DNA of 64,000 nt from Thermoproteota archaeon (GCA_026986575.1 JALSOH010000004.1:372001-436000), one strand, 5' to 3'; positions 40,263 through 49,223 are shown, counted from the stretch's first letter. Notes: generated by a model not told the origin, from the sequence alone. Translations and numbers: made by a program.

Positions 40263-40948
40263 GCGATCACCTTCAGGAGATCAGGTAACTCCTCTAGGCT
40301 TTTAATCATGCCATCCGCCTCGGGTCTCTGGACGCCCTCTCTCACGACCCATATCGCCCTCATACCGGCCTTCTTGGCACCCTCGATGTCCTCATAGGGG
40401 GAATCTCCGATCATCACAGCTTCCTCGGGTCGGGCACCCATCACCTCCAGTGCGCGCATGAATATATCTCTGATAGGCTTCCTGACCCCGACCCTGTGCG
40501 ATGAAACGATGACTTGGAAGAAGTCGAGTAGACCGTCCCTCCTTAACCTCTCCATCACCATGTCGTGGTAGGGTGTGTTGGATACTACCGCCAACTCGTA
40601 TCTCGAGGACAGCTCATTCAATACCTCCCTAGCCCCCGGTTTCAAGGTGGTTAAATCCAACATCGGTGAAGCGTACGCCCTCAGGTGCTCATCTCTCACA
40701 TCCTCAACCCCCAAGAAACTCAAGAAGGATTCTAGCTCCAGAGTAGCGGGTATTTCAATGCAACTGGCCCTCCTCCTACTGTCGAATGCGTTGAAGAGCC
40801 TCCTGTAGAAATTGAAGGCTTTCTCCTCGATGTCAGGATCCTCTATGCCCTCCACTCTCAGTATGTTCCTGACCCTATACCTGTAGTAGAGATCCAAGTC
40901 CGGAGGATCGATGATAGTCCTCCAGAAATCGAAGAGGAGGTAAAGCAT
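40259..40948 (-). CDS. HAD-superfamily hydrolase
   Basis: This 229-residue haloacid-dehalogenase-type hydrolase has motif I as FDFWRTIID (the usual second Asp is replaced by Arg-Thr context), motif II VVSNTPYHD, a Lys in VRKPIRDIF and motif III IGDSPYEDIEGAKKAGM. It belongs to the group near archaeal GPP/phosphoglycolate-type HADs; the substrate is unknown. The altered D-x-D position deserves caution about phosphatase activity. It heads an operon with the Trm112-like gene. Confidence 0.82.
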   Translation of the reverse strand: MLYLLFDFWRTIIDPPDLDLYYRYRVRNILRVEGIEDPDIEEKAFNFYRRLFNAFDSRRRASCIEIPATLELESFLSFLGVEDVRDEHLRAYASPMLDLTTLKPGAREVLNELSSRYELAVVSNTPYHDMVMERLRRDGLLDFFQVIVSSHRVGVRKPIRDIFMRALEVMGARPEEAVMIGDSPYEDIEGAKKAGMRAIWVVREGVQRPEADGMIKSLEELPDLLKVIA

Positions 40949-40996
40949 ATTACTTCGAGGGAGTGGAGGATAATAACTTGGCGGCGAGGTGTTCGA

Positions 40997-41257
40997 ATGT
41001 CAGATCACAAGTACGAATTACAGGTAGTGAAACTGCAGAGGGCAATGAGGGTCCCCAAGGACTACAAGGAGAAACTGAAGGAGCTGTACGGTAACAAAGT
41101 GATATCCAAGTTCTCCAAGGATGCGGTGGACTGCCCGGTGCGAGGCGAGAGGGTGAGCTTCCTCATATGCATGGGGTGTCCCAACTACGTCAGGAGGTTC
41201 AAGGGGTACGTTCACTGCAAGGGAGAACCTCTCGACGAAGGACCAGGAGAGCAATGA
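40997..41257 (+). CDS. Small cysteine-containing protein of unknown function
   Basis: This 86-residue basic protein has a C-terminal cluster of four cysteines (CPVRGERVSFLICMGCPNY and YVHCKG) that could bind zinc or an iron-sulfur cluster. It is divergent from the HAD gene, with TATA-like sequence in the 48-base gap. Its last 59 bases overlap the 3' end of the convergent HTH gene, which is unusual but possible. I recognise no named family. Confidence 0.6.
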   Translation: MSDHKYELQVVKLQRAMRVPKDYKEKLKELYGNKVISKFSKDAVDCPVRGERVSFLICMGCPNYVRRFKGYVHCKGEPLDEGPGEQ

Positions 41258-41864
41258 GTAGAGCTGTGAGAATCGATGAGGCCAAGGCGAGCATCAGGAG
41301 AGTCATCCAATCAGCCCCCGTAATCCCCTGTGGTCTCCTAACTTCGGGCATCCCTCCTTTCTCAGTTCCAGCTGGTTTTTCCGGGTAGAGGGGAACTGCA
41401 ACTGTTGTGGTTCTCTCCTCCGTCGGTATTGCAGCTGGTCTCGGTCCCATGAGATACCAAGGCATACCAACCATGAATATAGCTACGAGCACGCTAATTA
41501 CTAGACTTTTCACCAATATCTCCTTGGGAGGAAGCGCCCTTCCCAGAATGCTCCTCAAATAACTATCTTTGTCCTCCCTAGTCGTGGGGACGACTAAGAA
41601 GGCCGATGAAGACAGAGTGTAGAGGGTCTTCCTGCCTCTCCTCCCGGCCATCGTTCCTACGGCTCTGATAATGCCCGCCTCCAAGAGCTTGTCGATGTGG
41701 AAAACCACCGTGGTCAGTGGTTGATTCAGCTCCTTGGCCAGATCGTTTGGACTCTTAGGATACTCCCTGAGTGAGGCGATGATCCTCCTTCCCAGCTCAT
41801 TAGCTATCTCCTGTCCGAAGAGCCTCACCCTATCATCATCCAGCGTGAAGATCTCCCAGTCCAT
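41199..41864 (-). CDS. ArsR-like HTH regulator with C-terminal membrane helices
   Basis: The N-terminal ~85 residues form a winged helix (RRIIASLREYPKSPNDLAKELNQPLTTVVFHIDKLLEAG). After this come a hydrophobic helix (LVISVLVAIFMVGMPWYL), an extracytoplasmic loop of about 50 residues and a second helix (LMLALASSILTALLIALLVL). It is thus a membrane-tethered one-component regulator. The frame opens at 41909, but a TATA box at about 41886-41894 puts initiation at ATG 41864 (MDWEIFTLDDD), which is leaderless. The HAD gene ends upstream. Confidence 0.78.
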   Translation of the reverse strand: MDWEIFTLDDDRVRLFGQEIANELGRRIIASLREYPKSPNDLAKELNQPLTTVVFHIDKLLEAGIIRAVGTMAGRRGRKTLYTLSSSAFLVVPTTREDKDSYLRSILGRALPPKEILVKSLVISVLVAIFMVGMPWYLMGPRPAAIPTEERTTTVAVPLYPEKPAGTEKGGMPEVRRPQGITGADWMTLLMLALASSILTALLIALLVLRREVLPCSERTP

Positions 41865-41885
41865 CCGAACAAGCGGGCGGGGACC

Positions 41886-41896
41886 GGATATAAATG
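41886..41896 (-). promoter_or_regulatory. TATA box of the membrane HTH regulator
   Basis: CATTTATATCC on the minus strand is centred about 26 nt upstream of ATG 41864. It lies within the 3' region of the preceding gene's neighbourhood and inside the longer open frame, so it fixes the start at 41864. Confidence 0.6.
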
Positions 41897-41902
41897 GTTG
41901 AG

Positions 41903-42562
41903 TTAACATTCAATACAAGTCGAACCTTTCCACTCTACGAGAATGTCCGCAGCTTCCGAGAGGCTGTCGACCACGTGATCAGCCAGAGACATTATAACCT
42001 CCGATCTAGGCCTAAAAGCGATCTTCTTCCCTATATCCATGCGGAAGACCGATAGATCGCTCTCACCATCCCCCACAAAGGCCACCCTGCGAAGGGGAAC
42101 CCCAAACCTCTTGGCTACATCAGCAAGCTCCTCGGACTTCCTCCCCGGATCCAACTCCCTCAGAATTCCCATAACTCTGCCACCGACAATCTTCAATTCG
42201 GCGGATCTGCAGAAGTCCATCCTCAGCAGGTTGCAGAGTCTCTTGGCAATCACATCTAGACCGGAGCTGATGAGCCCCACCACAAACCCCTCCTCCCTCA
42301 ACCTCCTCACCGCATCCTCCGCGTCCTCAATGGGCCTCAGATTCTCCACCTCTCTCAGCACTATGGAGAAGTCCCTGTCCATCCACGAGGAGACATCCAG
42401 CTCGGCCCATCTCCTGTAGTCGATCTCACCCCTCTCGTACATCCTCCTATACTTGGAGGCGATCTCCTCAGTACCCAGAAGCTTATGTACGAACTCCCAT
42501 GAGCTGTTTATGGGGAGGAGGGTCCCATCCATGTCGAATGCCACCAAATAGATCTCACTCAA
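41903..42562 (-). CDS. HAD phosphatase, SerB-like
   Basis: This 219-residue phosphatase of the phosphoserine-phosphatase branch of HAD enzymes has motif I FDMDGTLL, motif II ISSGLDVIAKRL (Ser), the Lys in DPGRKSEEL and motif III VGDGESDLSVFR. SerB is possible, but this branch also includes other small-molecule phosphatases, so the substrate is left open. It overlaps the small upstream ORF by 8 bases. Confidence 0.85.
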   Translation of the reverse strand: MSEIYLVAFDMDGTLLPINSSWEFVHKLLGTEEIASKYRRMYERGEIDYRRWAELDVSSWMDRDFSIVLREVENLRPIEDAEDAVRRLREEGFVVGLISSGLDVIAKRLCNLLRMDFCRSAELKIVGGRVMGILRELDPGRKSEELADVAKRFGVPLRRVAFVGDGESDLSVFRMDIGKKIAFRPRSEVIMSLADHVVDSLSEAADILVEWKGSTCIEC

Positions 42563-42809
42563 TACCCAGCACCTCCCTTATCAGGGAGACCGGTACCAAG
42601 AGGAAGTCCCCCTCGACCCTGCAACCCCTCCACTCGAATCCCTCCATGTGATTCATCAGCCTATCATCCCTGCTCTCCCTCTCATAGTATCTGAATAACG
42701 CTCTGAGCTCTATCCTAACGATCTCTTGGTCTCCCACGTTGGAGAGTATTTTAGGACCGTGCACTTTAAGGTATCTCGTCAGCGCATCGATCACGCGCTC
42801 CCTTCCCAT
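42555..42809 (-). CDS. Small protein of unknown function
   Basis: An 84-residue frame from ATG 42809, with a GGTGGT element just upstream, encodes a mixed alpha/beta protein with no recognisable family. A longer open frame on this strand runs into the deoxyhypusine synthase gene and is only its shadow. The real part is the C-terminal 84 residues, supported by ribosome-binding spacing and the short overlap with the following HAD gene. Confidence 0.5.
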   Translation of the reverse strand: MGRERVIDALTRYLKVHGPKILSNVGDQEIVRIELRALFRYYERESRDDRLMNHMEGFEWRGCRVEGDFLLVPVSLIREVLGIE

Positions 42810-42854
42810 CGACACCACCTTATTTACGTGGACCATCCCATCTGCTCGATAGGT

Positions 42855-43817
42855 ATGAGGAGGGTCGAGGATATTACCCTGCGCCCCGGAATGACTGCCT
42901 CGGATATAATCAGGGAGATGGAGAAGGCCGGCGGTTTCACCGCTAAATTCGTGGTAGAGGGAGTCAACATCTTGGAGGAAATGGTGATGGACCCCAAGTC
43001 GGTGAACTTTCTCTCCTTCCCTGCGGATGTGGTTTCTACAGGGGTGAGAGGGATACTGGTCGACATGCTGAGGAGGAACCTGTTCGACGTTGTAATAACT
43101 ACTGGGGGCACGATAGACCACGACATCGCTAGGTGCTTCGCTGATTACTACCACGGGAGCTTCGATGCTGACGACTCCGAACTTTACGAGAGGAGGATAC
43201 ACAGGCTGGGGAATGTGTTCATACCCTTCGATAACTACGGGCCCGTGGTGGAGAGGTTCGTGAGGGAAGAGGTACCGAAGATCTTGAGGGAGCCCGGAGG
43301 GAGGATATCCCCCAGCGAGCTGCTCCATAATCTAGGCGAGAAGACGTGTCCTAACTCCATCTTGAGGACGGCCTACGAGGCTAAGGTCCCCATATTCTCC
43401 CCGGGACTCTTGGATTCGTCGTTCGGCACTGCTTTGAGCTTCCTATCCCAAGAAATGGACTTTCACTTAGACTTCATAAGGGACATGCTGAAACTGGCGG
43501 ACCTCTCCTTCACCATGGAGGTGAGCGGGGCCCTAGTCTTAGGAGGCGGCATCTCTAAGCACCACACGATATGGTGGAATCAGTTCAAGGGAGGGCTCGA
43601 CTACGTCGTGTATCTGACCACAGCAGTGGAGTGGGACGGGAGTCTCAGTGGGGCGAGGGAGAGGGAGGCCATAAGCTGGGGCAAGGTCTCCAAGAGGGCG
43701 GCGAGGACATTTATACCTGGAGAAGTGACTGCTCTCCTCCCGCTCATGTACGCGGCGCTCCTCGACAGGATCAGCGACTTCCAGAGGGAAGGAAGGCAAT
43801 TAATCGGGAAGCTTTAA
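42855..43817 (+). CDS. dys: Deoxyhypusine synthase
   Basis: This enzyme transfers the aminobutyl group of spermidine to a lysine of aIF5A, the first step to hypusine or deoxyhypusine. The family core is unmistakable: VVITTGGTIDHDIAR (NAD site), FDADDSELYE, SLLDSSFGTALSF-type loops, and LGGGISKHHTIWWNQFKGGLDYVVYLTTA with the catalytic Lys in GGGISKHH. The frame opens at 42726, but homologues start at about MRRVEDITLRPGMTASDI, and TATA-like TTATTTACG near 42818-42826 supports ATG 42855. It ends 42 bases before the DUF1512 gene. Confidence 0.95.
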   Translation: MRRVEDITLRPGMTASDIIREMEKAGGFTAKFVVEGVNILEEMVMDPKSVNFLSFPADVVSTGVRGILVDMLRRNLFDVVITTGGTIDHDIARCFADYYHGSFDADDSELYERRIHRLGNVFIPFDNYGPVVERFVREEVPKILREPGGRISPSELLHNLGEKTCPNSILRTAYEAKVPIFSPGLLDSSFGTALSFLSQEMDFHLDFIRDMLKLADLSFTMEVSGALVLGGGISKHHTIWWNQFKGGLDYVVYLTTAVEWDGSLSGAREREAISWGKVSKRAARTFIPGEVTALLPLMYAALLDRISDFQREGRQLIGKL

Positions 43818-43859
43818 AACGGGGTAGCCTCGGGTTGGTCCCGTGAGGAGGGTGGTGCA

Positions 43860-44996
43860 TTGAATCAAGAGCTAGGAATAAAGCTCATGCAGACCAACCA
43901 GAGTGACTGGTTCTCATGGATCTTCTTCCTGATATTCATAACCATCATGCAGTTCTACGCTAGCAAGCTCCAAGCCCAACTATGGATCAACGAGATCAGG
44001 AAAGCCCTAGCCAAGCTCGAAGAGTACACTAATGATGCGACCAAGAAGTTCGTTGAAGAGGCATCCAAGTACGGCCGCCCCAAGGAGGAGGTAGAATCCC
44101 TCTTCAAGAGGATCAAAGGGTTCTTCGTGATACAGCCCGTCACCTTAGATCCATTCGGTGCTGTTAAAAGGTTGGAGCACCTGCTAGAGAGCTCTAGAGA
44201 TCACCTCAACAAGTTCATGGTCGAAATAGCCCCCAAAGCTGACGAGTGGAAGAGATCCAACCTGAGGGATCAGATGTCTGGCGTCTTGGCCTTGGACATG
44301 ATATACAGAATCGTCCGCCACTACTTCATACTGGGTAGGAGGACCCAGAACCTCATATACATCGCCCAGATCCAGATGCTGCTCCCTGAGATCCTCAGGA
44401 TAGCCAAGGCATACTGGAAGGCGGGTGAGGCTTTCAGGAGGGGCATCCCCATAGGGGACAGCATAGGTCCGATGGTGGCTTTGAGGCTCATGAACGGCGC
44501 GGAGCCCAAGGAGGTGGCCGAGAATATAGTCGGAGCGGAGGTGGACATAGAGGGGAGGAGAGTCTTTATTATAAAGGCGAAAGGTCCGGGATCGGAGGTA
44601 GGAAGGCCCGGAGTGGCTATCGAGAGGATAGTCGAGAGCAGGGAGGGTAATGTCTCCCTCATCATCATGATAGACGCGGCCGCCAAGTTGGAGGGCGAGC
44701 CGACAGCTGAGGTGGTCGAGGGAATAGGGGCGGCGATAGGAGATCCAGGACCAGAGAAGCTGAGGATAGAGGAGGTCGCCACCAAGTACAAGATACCACT
44801 TCACGCCATAGCCATTAAGGAGGATCCGCTCGACGCCATAACCTCCATGAGGGAGGAGATAGCCAAGTCGGTGGATGAGGTCATAGAGAGAGTGAAAATG
44901 GCGATAAGATCCAAGACCCTCCCGGGAGACTTCGTGCTCATAGCGGGGATAGGGAACACTGTGGGGGTTGGCAACACGATGGGAGGTGCTTCATGA
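43860..44996 (+). CDS. DUF1512-family membrane-anchored protein
   Basis: This archaea-specific protein family has unknown function. One N-terminal helix (WIFFLIFITIMQFYASKL) is followed by a long cytoplasmic region of about 340 residues with helical segments. The glycine-rich C-terminal signature (LIAGIGNTVGVGNTMG) is what I use to recognise DUF1512. The start codon is TTG (tied to the GGTGCATTGAAT context) at 43860. The next gene, a membrane protein with a zinc ribbon, begins with the base after its stop. Confidence 0.78.
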   Translation: MNQELGIKLMQTNQSDWFSWIFFLIFITIMQFYASKLQAQLWINEIRKALAKLEEYTNDATKKFVEEASKYGRPKEEVESLFKRIKGFFVIQPVTLDPFGAVKRLEHLLESSRDHLNKFMVEIAPKADEWKRSNLRDQMSGVLALDMIYRIVRHYFILGRRTQNLIYIAQIQMLLPEILRIAKAYWKAGEAFRRGIPIGDSIGPMVALRLMNGAEPKEVAENIVGAEVDIEGRRVFIIKAKGPGSEVGRPGVAIERIVESREGNVSLIIMIDAAAKLEGEPTAEVVEGIGAAIGDPGPEKLRIEEVATKYKIPLHAIAIKEDPLDAITSMREEIAKSVDEVIERVKMAIRSKTLPGDFVLIAGIGNTVGVGNTMGGAS

Positions 44997-45428
44997 ATGT
45001 CCCCCAACAACTCCAACAAGAAGGGGGCTCCGACAGGGTTCTACCTGTTCTGGATAGCCTCAATGGTTGGCATAGTGCTGATATCGATTCTTTTCTTCTA
45101 CATGGGGTTCTCCTCTCTTCAGGAAGGGAACACCAACGACGCGATCCTGAATATAGTGATGGGAGTGGCTGGCATGGGCATAGCCGTCAAAGTAGCCTAT
45201 GACATGGCCAAGGCAAGGCTAGCCTATCAGGAGGAGCACCAGGAGATCTTCACCGAATTGCACTGCGCGAATTGCGGGAGGAAGATGCTAAGGACATTCA
45301 GGGAGGGAGACTTCGTAGGGAAGCTCTCCACCGAAGACAAGTGTCCCAAATGCGGCTCTCCAATGCTCATAGTCTCGATATTCGCCAAAACTCCCAAGCA
45401 AAAGGCTAAAGAGAAGGCCTTACAATGA
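44997..45428 (+). CDS. Membrane protein with C-terminal zinc ribbon
   Basis: This 143-residue protein has two N-terminal helices (FYLFWIASMVGIVLISILFFYM and ILNIVMGVAGMGIAVKVAY). A cytoplasmic helix and a zinc ribbon with CANCGRKM and CPKCGSPM follow. It starts directly after the DUF1512 stop codon, so the two are translationally coupled and probably partners in the membrane. The function is unknown. Confidence 0.75.
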   Translation: MSPNNSNKKGAPTGFYLFWIASMVGIVLISILFFYMGFSSLQEGNTNDAILNIVMGVAGMGIAVKVAYDMAKARLAYQEEHQEIFTELHCANCGRKMLRTFREGDFVGKLSTEDKCPKCGSPMLIVSIFAKTPKQKAKEKALQ

Positions 45429-45441
45429 GCGGTGACCGGCT

Positions 45442-45918
45442 TTGAAGAAGACTAAGATCCATGTGGTGCCTTGTGTGGTGATATTCAATAGAGAGGGTAA
45501 GGTACTGCTGCTCAAGAGGGCTAGAAGCAAGAGAAACGGTGGCAGATGGGAGGTACCGGGCGGCAGCCTGAGGTACGGTGAGTCGCCGAGACGAGGTGCT
45601 TTAAGGGAGTTGAGGGAGGAGACGGGCTTCAAACTAACTCCTTTGGACCTCAGACCTGTGGACACGTTCGGAGTCATATACCCAGAGATGAGGGTGGAGT
45701 TCATAATTCCGCTGTACACGGCCGTCGTCGACAACGGGGTGGATCCCGTGATAAGGCCAGAGGAGCACGACGACTGGGGTTGGTTCACCATAGAACAGAT
45801 AAAAGAGATGGAATTGAGGGACGAGACCATGAAGGGAGCCTACATAATGGTTAAGGCGGCCAAAAAGCTGCTCGACTCCCTAAACGAAGGGAAAATAGGG
45901 GGGAATGTGTCTAGCTGA
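45442..45918 (+). CDS. Nudix hydrolase
   Basis: This 158-residue pyrophosphohydrolase has a complete Nudix box: GGSLRYGESPRRGALRELREETGF, matching G-x5-E-x7-R-E-U-x-E-E-x-G-U. The start is TTG 45442, 13 bases after the zinc-ribbon membrane gene, so it may belong to the same operon. The substrate cannot be told from sequence. Confidence 0.92.
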   Translation: MKKTKIHVVPCVVIFNREGKVLLLKRARSKRNGGRWEVPGGSLRYGESPRRGALRELREETGFKLTPLDLRPVDTFGVIYPEMRVEFIIPLYTAVVDNGVDPVIRPEEHDDWGWFTIEQIKEMELRDETMKGAYIMVKAAKKLLDSLNEGKIGGNVSS

Positions 45919-45927
45919 TTTATGGTC

Positions 45928-47103
45928 TCAGGAGACCTCCACGCCCAGCTTGCTCACGGGCCACCTCCTTATCATGGCCATCATGACTTCCATTCCCTTC
46001 CAGCCTACCTCCTCCCTAGAGATAGCGCTGAATCCAAGCACTCTCTTCGTGCTCTTCTCATAGACTAGGTAGGCGTAGTCACCCCAACCGTCTCCGCTGA
46101 GGTACACCCTGTCAGCCTCGAACCCCTCGTTCTCAGCCTCAACGCTAGTCAGCCCAACTGAGGCCATGTGGATCCCGCCGAAGAAGACATCCTTCTGGAA
46201 CCTAGGCACCCTATAAGCTGCCTTGAACCCCGTGAGCGCTTTAGCCGCGTTAAGGGCCATTATGCTAGCGGCAGTGCCTATCCCCATGTATATGGGCTTG
46301 TTGGTGAATATGTCTATGACGGTCGCGTTGTCCCCGACGGCGAATATGTCGGGATCCGAGGTCCTCCCCTGCTGGTCCGTCTTTATGACCCAACCATCTA
46401 GGAGCTCGAGGCCTGCCTCCTTAGCCAGCGTTATCTCAGGGCTTACACCCGTGGCCACGAAGGTCATCTCCGAGCTGACCTCCTTGTCCCCATCCACAAT
46501 GACCTTGGAGTCCCTCACCTCCTTGGGTTTACCGTGGACGAATTCCACCCCTCTCTCGGCTAGGAACTCCTCTAGCTTAGCGGAAAGCTCAGGCTCCAAG
46601 CTCCTCCTGATGAGTCTCGACCTCACTATGACCTTGGGCTTGGCCCCTATGGCCCTAGCAGCGTCGGCCACGTGGAGGGCCACGAAGCTGGCGCCGATTA
46701 TGGCCACCTCATTCGGTTTCTCGTCTATCAGCTTCTGGACATCCTCCAATCTCCTGAAAACTGCGCAGTTCTCCCCACCCCTCAGTCTAGAGGGGATGGT
46801 GGGGTTAGATCCGGTAGCTAGTATGAGATAGTCGTACGGAATGGTCTTACCATCCGAGAGGACAACTTCCTTCTGCTCCCTCTTTATCTTAGTCACCTTG
46901 TCCAAAATTATCTCTACATCCTTGGACTCCAAGTGCTTGGTGCTCACCCAGAGGTCCATCCCCTGCGTGACGAGCCTCAGCTTATGTCTCACGTACGGTC
47001 TCTCATCACCGATAACCGTGATCTTAGCGTCAGGAACCTGCTCGGCAACATGCCAAGCAGAGCCCAGTCCTCCCAGCCCAAATCCGACGACAACAACCTT
47101 CAC
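45928..47103 (-). CDS. FAD-dependent pyridine nucleotide-disulfide oxidoreductase (NADH oxidase-like)
   Basis: This 391-residue flavoprotein has two Rossmann domains. An FAD motif opens the protein (VVVGFGLGGLGSAWHVAE), an NAD motif lies near residue 145 (VAIIGASFVALHVADAARA), and ATG plus FAVGDNATV complete FAD binding. The redox-active Cys of coenzyme-A disulfide reductases is not seen at the usual place, so rubredoxin/ferredoxin reductase- or NADH oxidase-type roles are more likely. The start is GTG 47103, with TATA-like TTTAACTTTTTC upstream. Confidence 0.85.
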   Translation of the reverse strand: MKVVVVGFGLGGLGSAWHVAEQVPDAKITVIGDERPYVRHKLRLVTQGMDLWVSTKHLESKDVEIILDKVTKIKREQKEVVLSDGKTIPYDYLILATGSNPTIPSRLRGGENCAVFRRLEDVQKLIDEKPNEVAIIGASFVALHVADAARAIGAKPKVIVRSRLIRRSLEPELSAKLEEFLAERGVEFVHGKPKEVRDSKVIVDGDKEVSSEMTFVATGVSPEITLAKEAGLELLDGWVIKTDQQGRTSDPDIFAVGDNATVIDIFTNKPIYMGIGTAASIMALNAAKALTGFKAAYRVPRFQKDVFFGGIHMASVGLTSVEAENEGFEADRVYLSGDGWGDYAYLVYEKSTKRVLGFSAISREEVGWKGMEVMMAMIRRWPVSKLGVEVS

Positions 47104-47159
47104 TCAGAACACCGCGCAGGGTGGGGGAGGGTAATTGAAAAAGTTAAACGAAAGGTCCC

Positions 47160-48464
47160 TCAACTGAAGATCACGGACTCCCTCCCGAACATCTTTGCAC
47201 TTAACCATAAGAATACAACTAGATAGAGGATCGAAGCGGCGAGGGAAGTTGCTATTGCCCCCAGATCTCCGGGGTTTACTATCATATCCCTGGCGAACAT
47301 CGCGAGGCTGGATATGGGCAGGGCCCTCAATACGGGGTGGAAGGACTGAGGAGCGTAGGGGATGGCGACCATAGGCACCACCAGTATCAGAGTGAGGAAA
47401 CCTACGTACTGTTGTGCCTCCTTGAAGGTCTTGGCGAAGGAAGCGGCGGTTATCATGACCGCATTCCCAGTCAATCCACCCAAGGCTACCGTGATCAAGA
47501 TCCCCAAGGTGAGGTACAGAAGCCTCGATGGTTCCATCAGCTGCGGCACGGACCCGGATGATAGCGACTCGCTCATCGATGTGACGGCGAATCCCACCCC
47601 TATCAAAGCGGAGAACAGGGTTGCCAGACCGCTTATAAGGGATAACAGGGTGAGAGCACCGAACTTCCCCAGCAGGAGCTGCCCTCTACTGACCGGGTTG
47701 GTGAAGAGGGCTTCCAGCGTCTTCCTCTCCCTTTCGCCCGCTATCATGTCTATAGCGAATGTGCCGGCGCCCGTTATCGCGATGAGTCCGACCATCATCG
47801 GGAGAACCATGGCCGTCACCACCTCTCCAGTGGTGGCCCCCTCTCCCGTGCTGGTAACCTGAACCGCCACGGACACTATAGGCCTTATGTACTCCTCAGA
47901 GAGGTTTATGGCTTCAAGCCTCCTCCTTAACACCTCTTCGGAGTACTCGCTCACTACCCTCTGAACCACTCCCATAGCCACGGAGGATCTGGCCCCATAG
48001 GGATCGTAATAGTAGATTAGCTGGCCCGTCCTCCCAGAGCTGAGGTTCTGATAGAATCCCTCAGGGATCTCAACGATGAGATCGTAATCTCCACCTAGTA
48101 CTAAGCCCGTATAGTTACCTCCATCCGTAACGATCGAAACCAGGGCTTTAGACGTATCCTCTAAAGCCTCAATCTCCTTGGCGAGGTCCATTCCACGTGG
48201 ATCCTCCACGACCACCATGATCCTCGGGGGGATTGCCTTAGGGCTCAGCATGAGGGTGGGAAGGGATATGACCAGGGGCATGAGGATCATGGGGAGGAGT
48301 ACCACATTAAGCATGGTCCTCCTATCCCTAAACGCCTCCAGCACCTCCTTCCACGCCACAACCAGCCAAGGCTTTGGAGGGAGGGAATAGCCTTTCTGCC
48401 CGAATCCCTTAGAGAGCTTTACCACGCCAGAAGATCCCTTAAACAGCTTTCTCAATGACCTCAC
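47160..48464 (-). CDS. ABC-2 type exporter permease (NatB-like)
   Basis: This 434-residue permease has one helix near residues 55-75, a large extracytoplasmic domain of about 170 residues, and five or six helices at the C-terminus. The segment AGERERKTLEALFTNPVSRGQLLLGKF is the typical NatB/ABC-2 coupling motif. It overlaps the ATPase gene by 26 bases. NatAB exports sodium in some bacteria, but the substrate here is unknown. Confidence 0.88.
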   Translation of the reverse strand: MRSLRKLFKGSSGVVKLSKGFGQKGYSLPPKPWLVVAWKEVLEAFRDRRTMLNVVLLPMILMPLVISLPTLMLSPKAIPPRIMVVVEDPRGMDLAKEIEALEDTSKALVSIVTDGGNYTGLVLGGDYDLIVEIPEGFYQNLSSGRTGQLIYYYDPYGARSSVAMGVVQRVVSEYSEEVLRRRLEAINLSEEYIRPIVSVAVQVTSTGEGATTGEVVTAMVLPMMVGLIAITGAGTFAIDMIAGERERKTLEALFTNPVSRGQLLLGKFGALTLLSLISGLATLFSALIGVGFAVTSMSESLSSGSVPQLMEPSRLLYLTLGILITVALGGLTGNAVMITAASFAKTFKEAQQYVGFLTLILVVPMVAIPYAPQSFHPVLRALPISSLAMFARDMIVNPGDLGAIATSLAASILYLVVFLWLSAKMFGRESVIFS

Positions 48465-49176
48465 CCCTCACCAGCCTCACGAATATATCCTCGAACTCCC
48501 TCCTCCCGGCGACCCTCTTCAGATCCTCTTTGCTCCCTTCGTACCTTAATGTTCCCTCACTGATGATCGCTATGCGATCGCAGAGCCTCTCCACCTCCCA
48601 CATGTTATGCGTGGAGAGTATCACGGTCTTGCCGGAGCTGGCGTACTCCTCTATCATCTTCCTTATCTCCCGAGCGCTCATCACGTCCACGCCGAGCGTG
48701 GGCTCGTCCAGAAGGAGAACGGGAGGCTCATCGAGAATGGCCCTAGCGAACGCTAATTTCTGCTTCTGTCCTCTAGACAGCTTATCAGCTATTATAAACC
48801 TCTTCTCAGTGAGGTTTAAGACCTCAAGGAGCTCCTCTACCCTCTTCCGGAGCTTCCTTTCATCCATCCCCCTCAGTTTACCGAAATACACCAAATTCTC
48901 CTCTGTGGTAAGTCTAGGGTACACGCCGGTGTCCTCTGGAAGTACACCCATCTTTCTCTTAGCCTCTATAGGATTCTCCCTCACATCCACCCCCATCACT
49001 TTTGCCGTCCCAGATGTGGGCTTCAGAACCCCGTAGATCATTCTCAGAGTCGTGGTCTTCCCGGCCCCGTTTGGCCCCAGCAATCCGAATATGGTCCCTT
49101 CCTCCACCTTGAAACTGAGTTCTCTGACCGCCAAGAGATCACCGAAGGCTTTAGTCAATGATATAGCCTCCACCGC
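48439..49176 (-). CDS. ABC transporter ATP-binding protein (NatA-like)
   Basis: This ATPase partner of the permease has Walker A GLLGPNGAGKTTTLRM, the Q-like segment VLPEDTGVYPRLTTEENL, signature LSRGQKQKLAFARA, Walker B VLLLDEPTLGVD and a downstream His in ILSTHNMWEVE. The frame is open from 49188. The shared TATA box at 49195-49202 would start transcription near 49173-49176, making GTG 49176 (VEAISLTKAFG) a leaderless start. ATG 49182 is the alternative. Confidence 0.92.
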   Translation of the reverse strand, partial: AVEAISLTKAFGDLLAVRELSFKVEEGTIFGLLGPNGAGKTTTLRMIYGVLKPTSGTAKVMGVDVRENPIEAKRKMGVLPEDTGVYPRLTTEENLVYFGKLRGMDERKLRKRVEELLEVLNLTEKRFIIADKLSRGQKQKLAFARAILDEPPVLLLDEPTLGVDVMSAREIRKMIEEYASSGKTVILSTHNMWEVERLCDRIAIISEGTLRYEGSKEDLKRVAGRREFEDIFVRLVRGEVIEKAV

Positions 49177-49194
49177 GACCATCAACACACCCCG

Positions 49195-49202
49195 TTTATA
49201 TA
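49195..49202. promoter_or_regulatory. Bidirectional TATA box for two leaderless genes
   Basis: TTTATATA is the only box A in the gap between the ABC ATPase (minus) and the secreted protein gene (plus). Its centre is 26 nt from ATG 49224 on the plus strand and 22 nt from GTG 49176 on the minus strand. One near-symmetrical element could therefore serve both leaderless genes. Confidence 0.55.
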
Positions 49203-49223
49203 TTCAAGCCGCGAGAACTCCTG

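Noticed and set aside
42810-43328. Long minus-strand frame extending the small 84-residue ORF into the deoxyhypusine synthase gene
   Set aside because: It is antisense to clear catalytic motifs of deoxyhypusine synthase. Only the 84 residues downstream of ATG 42809 have independent support.
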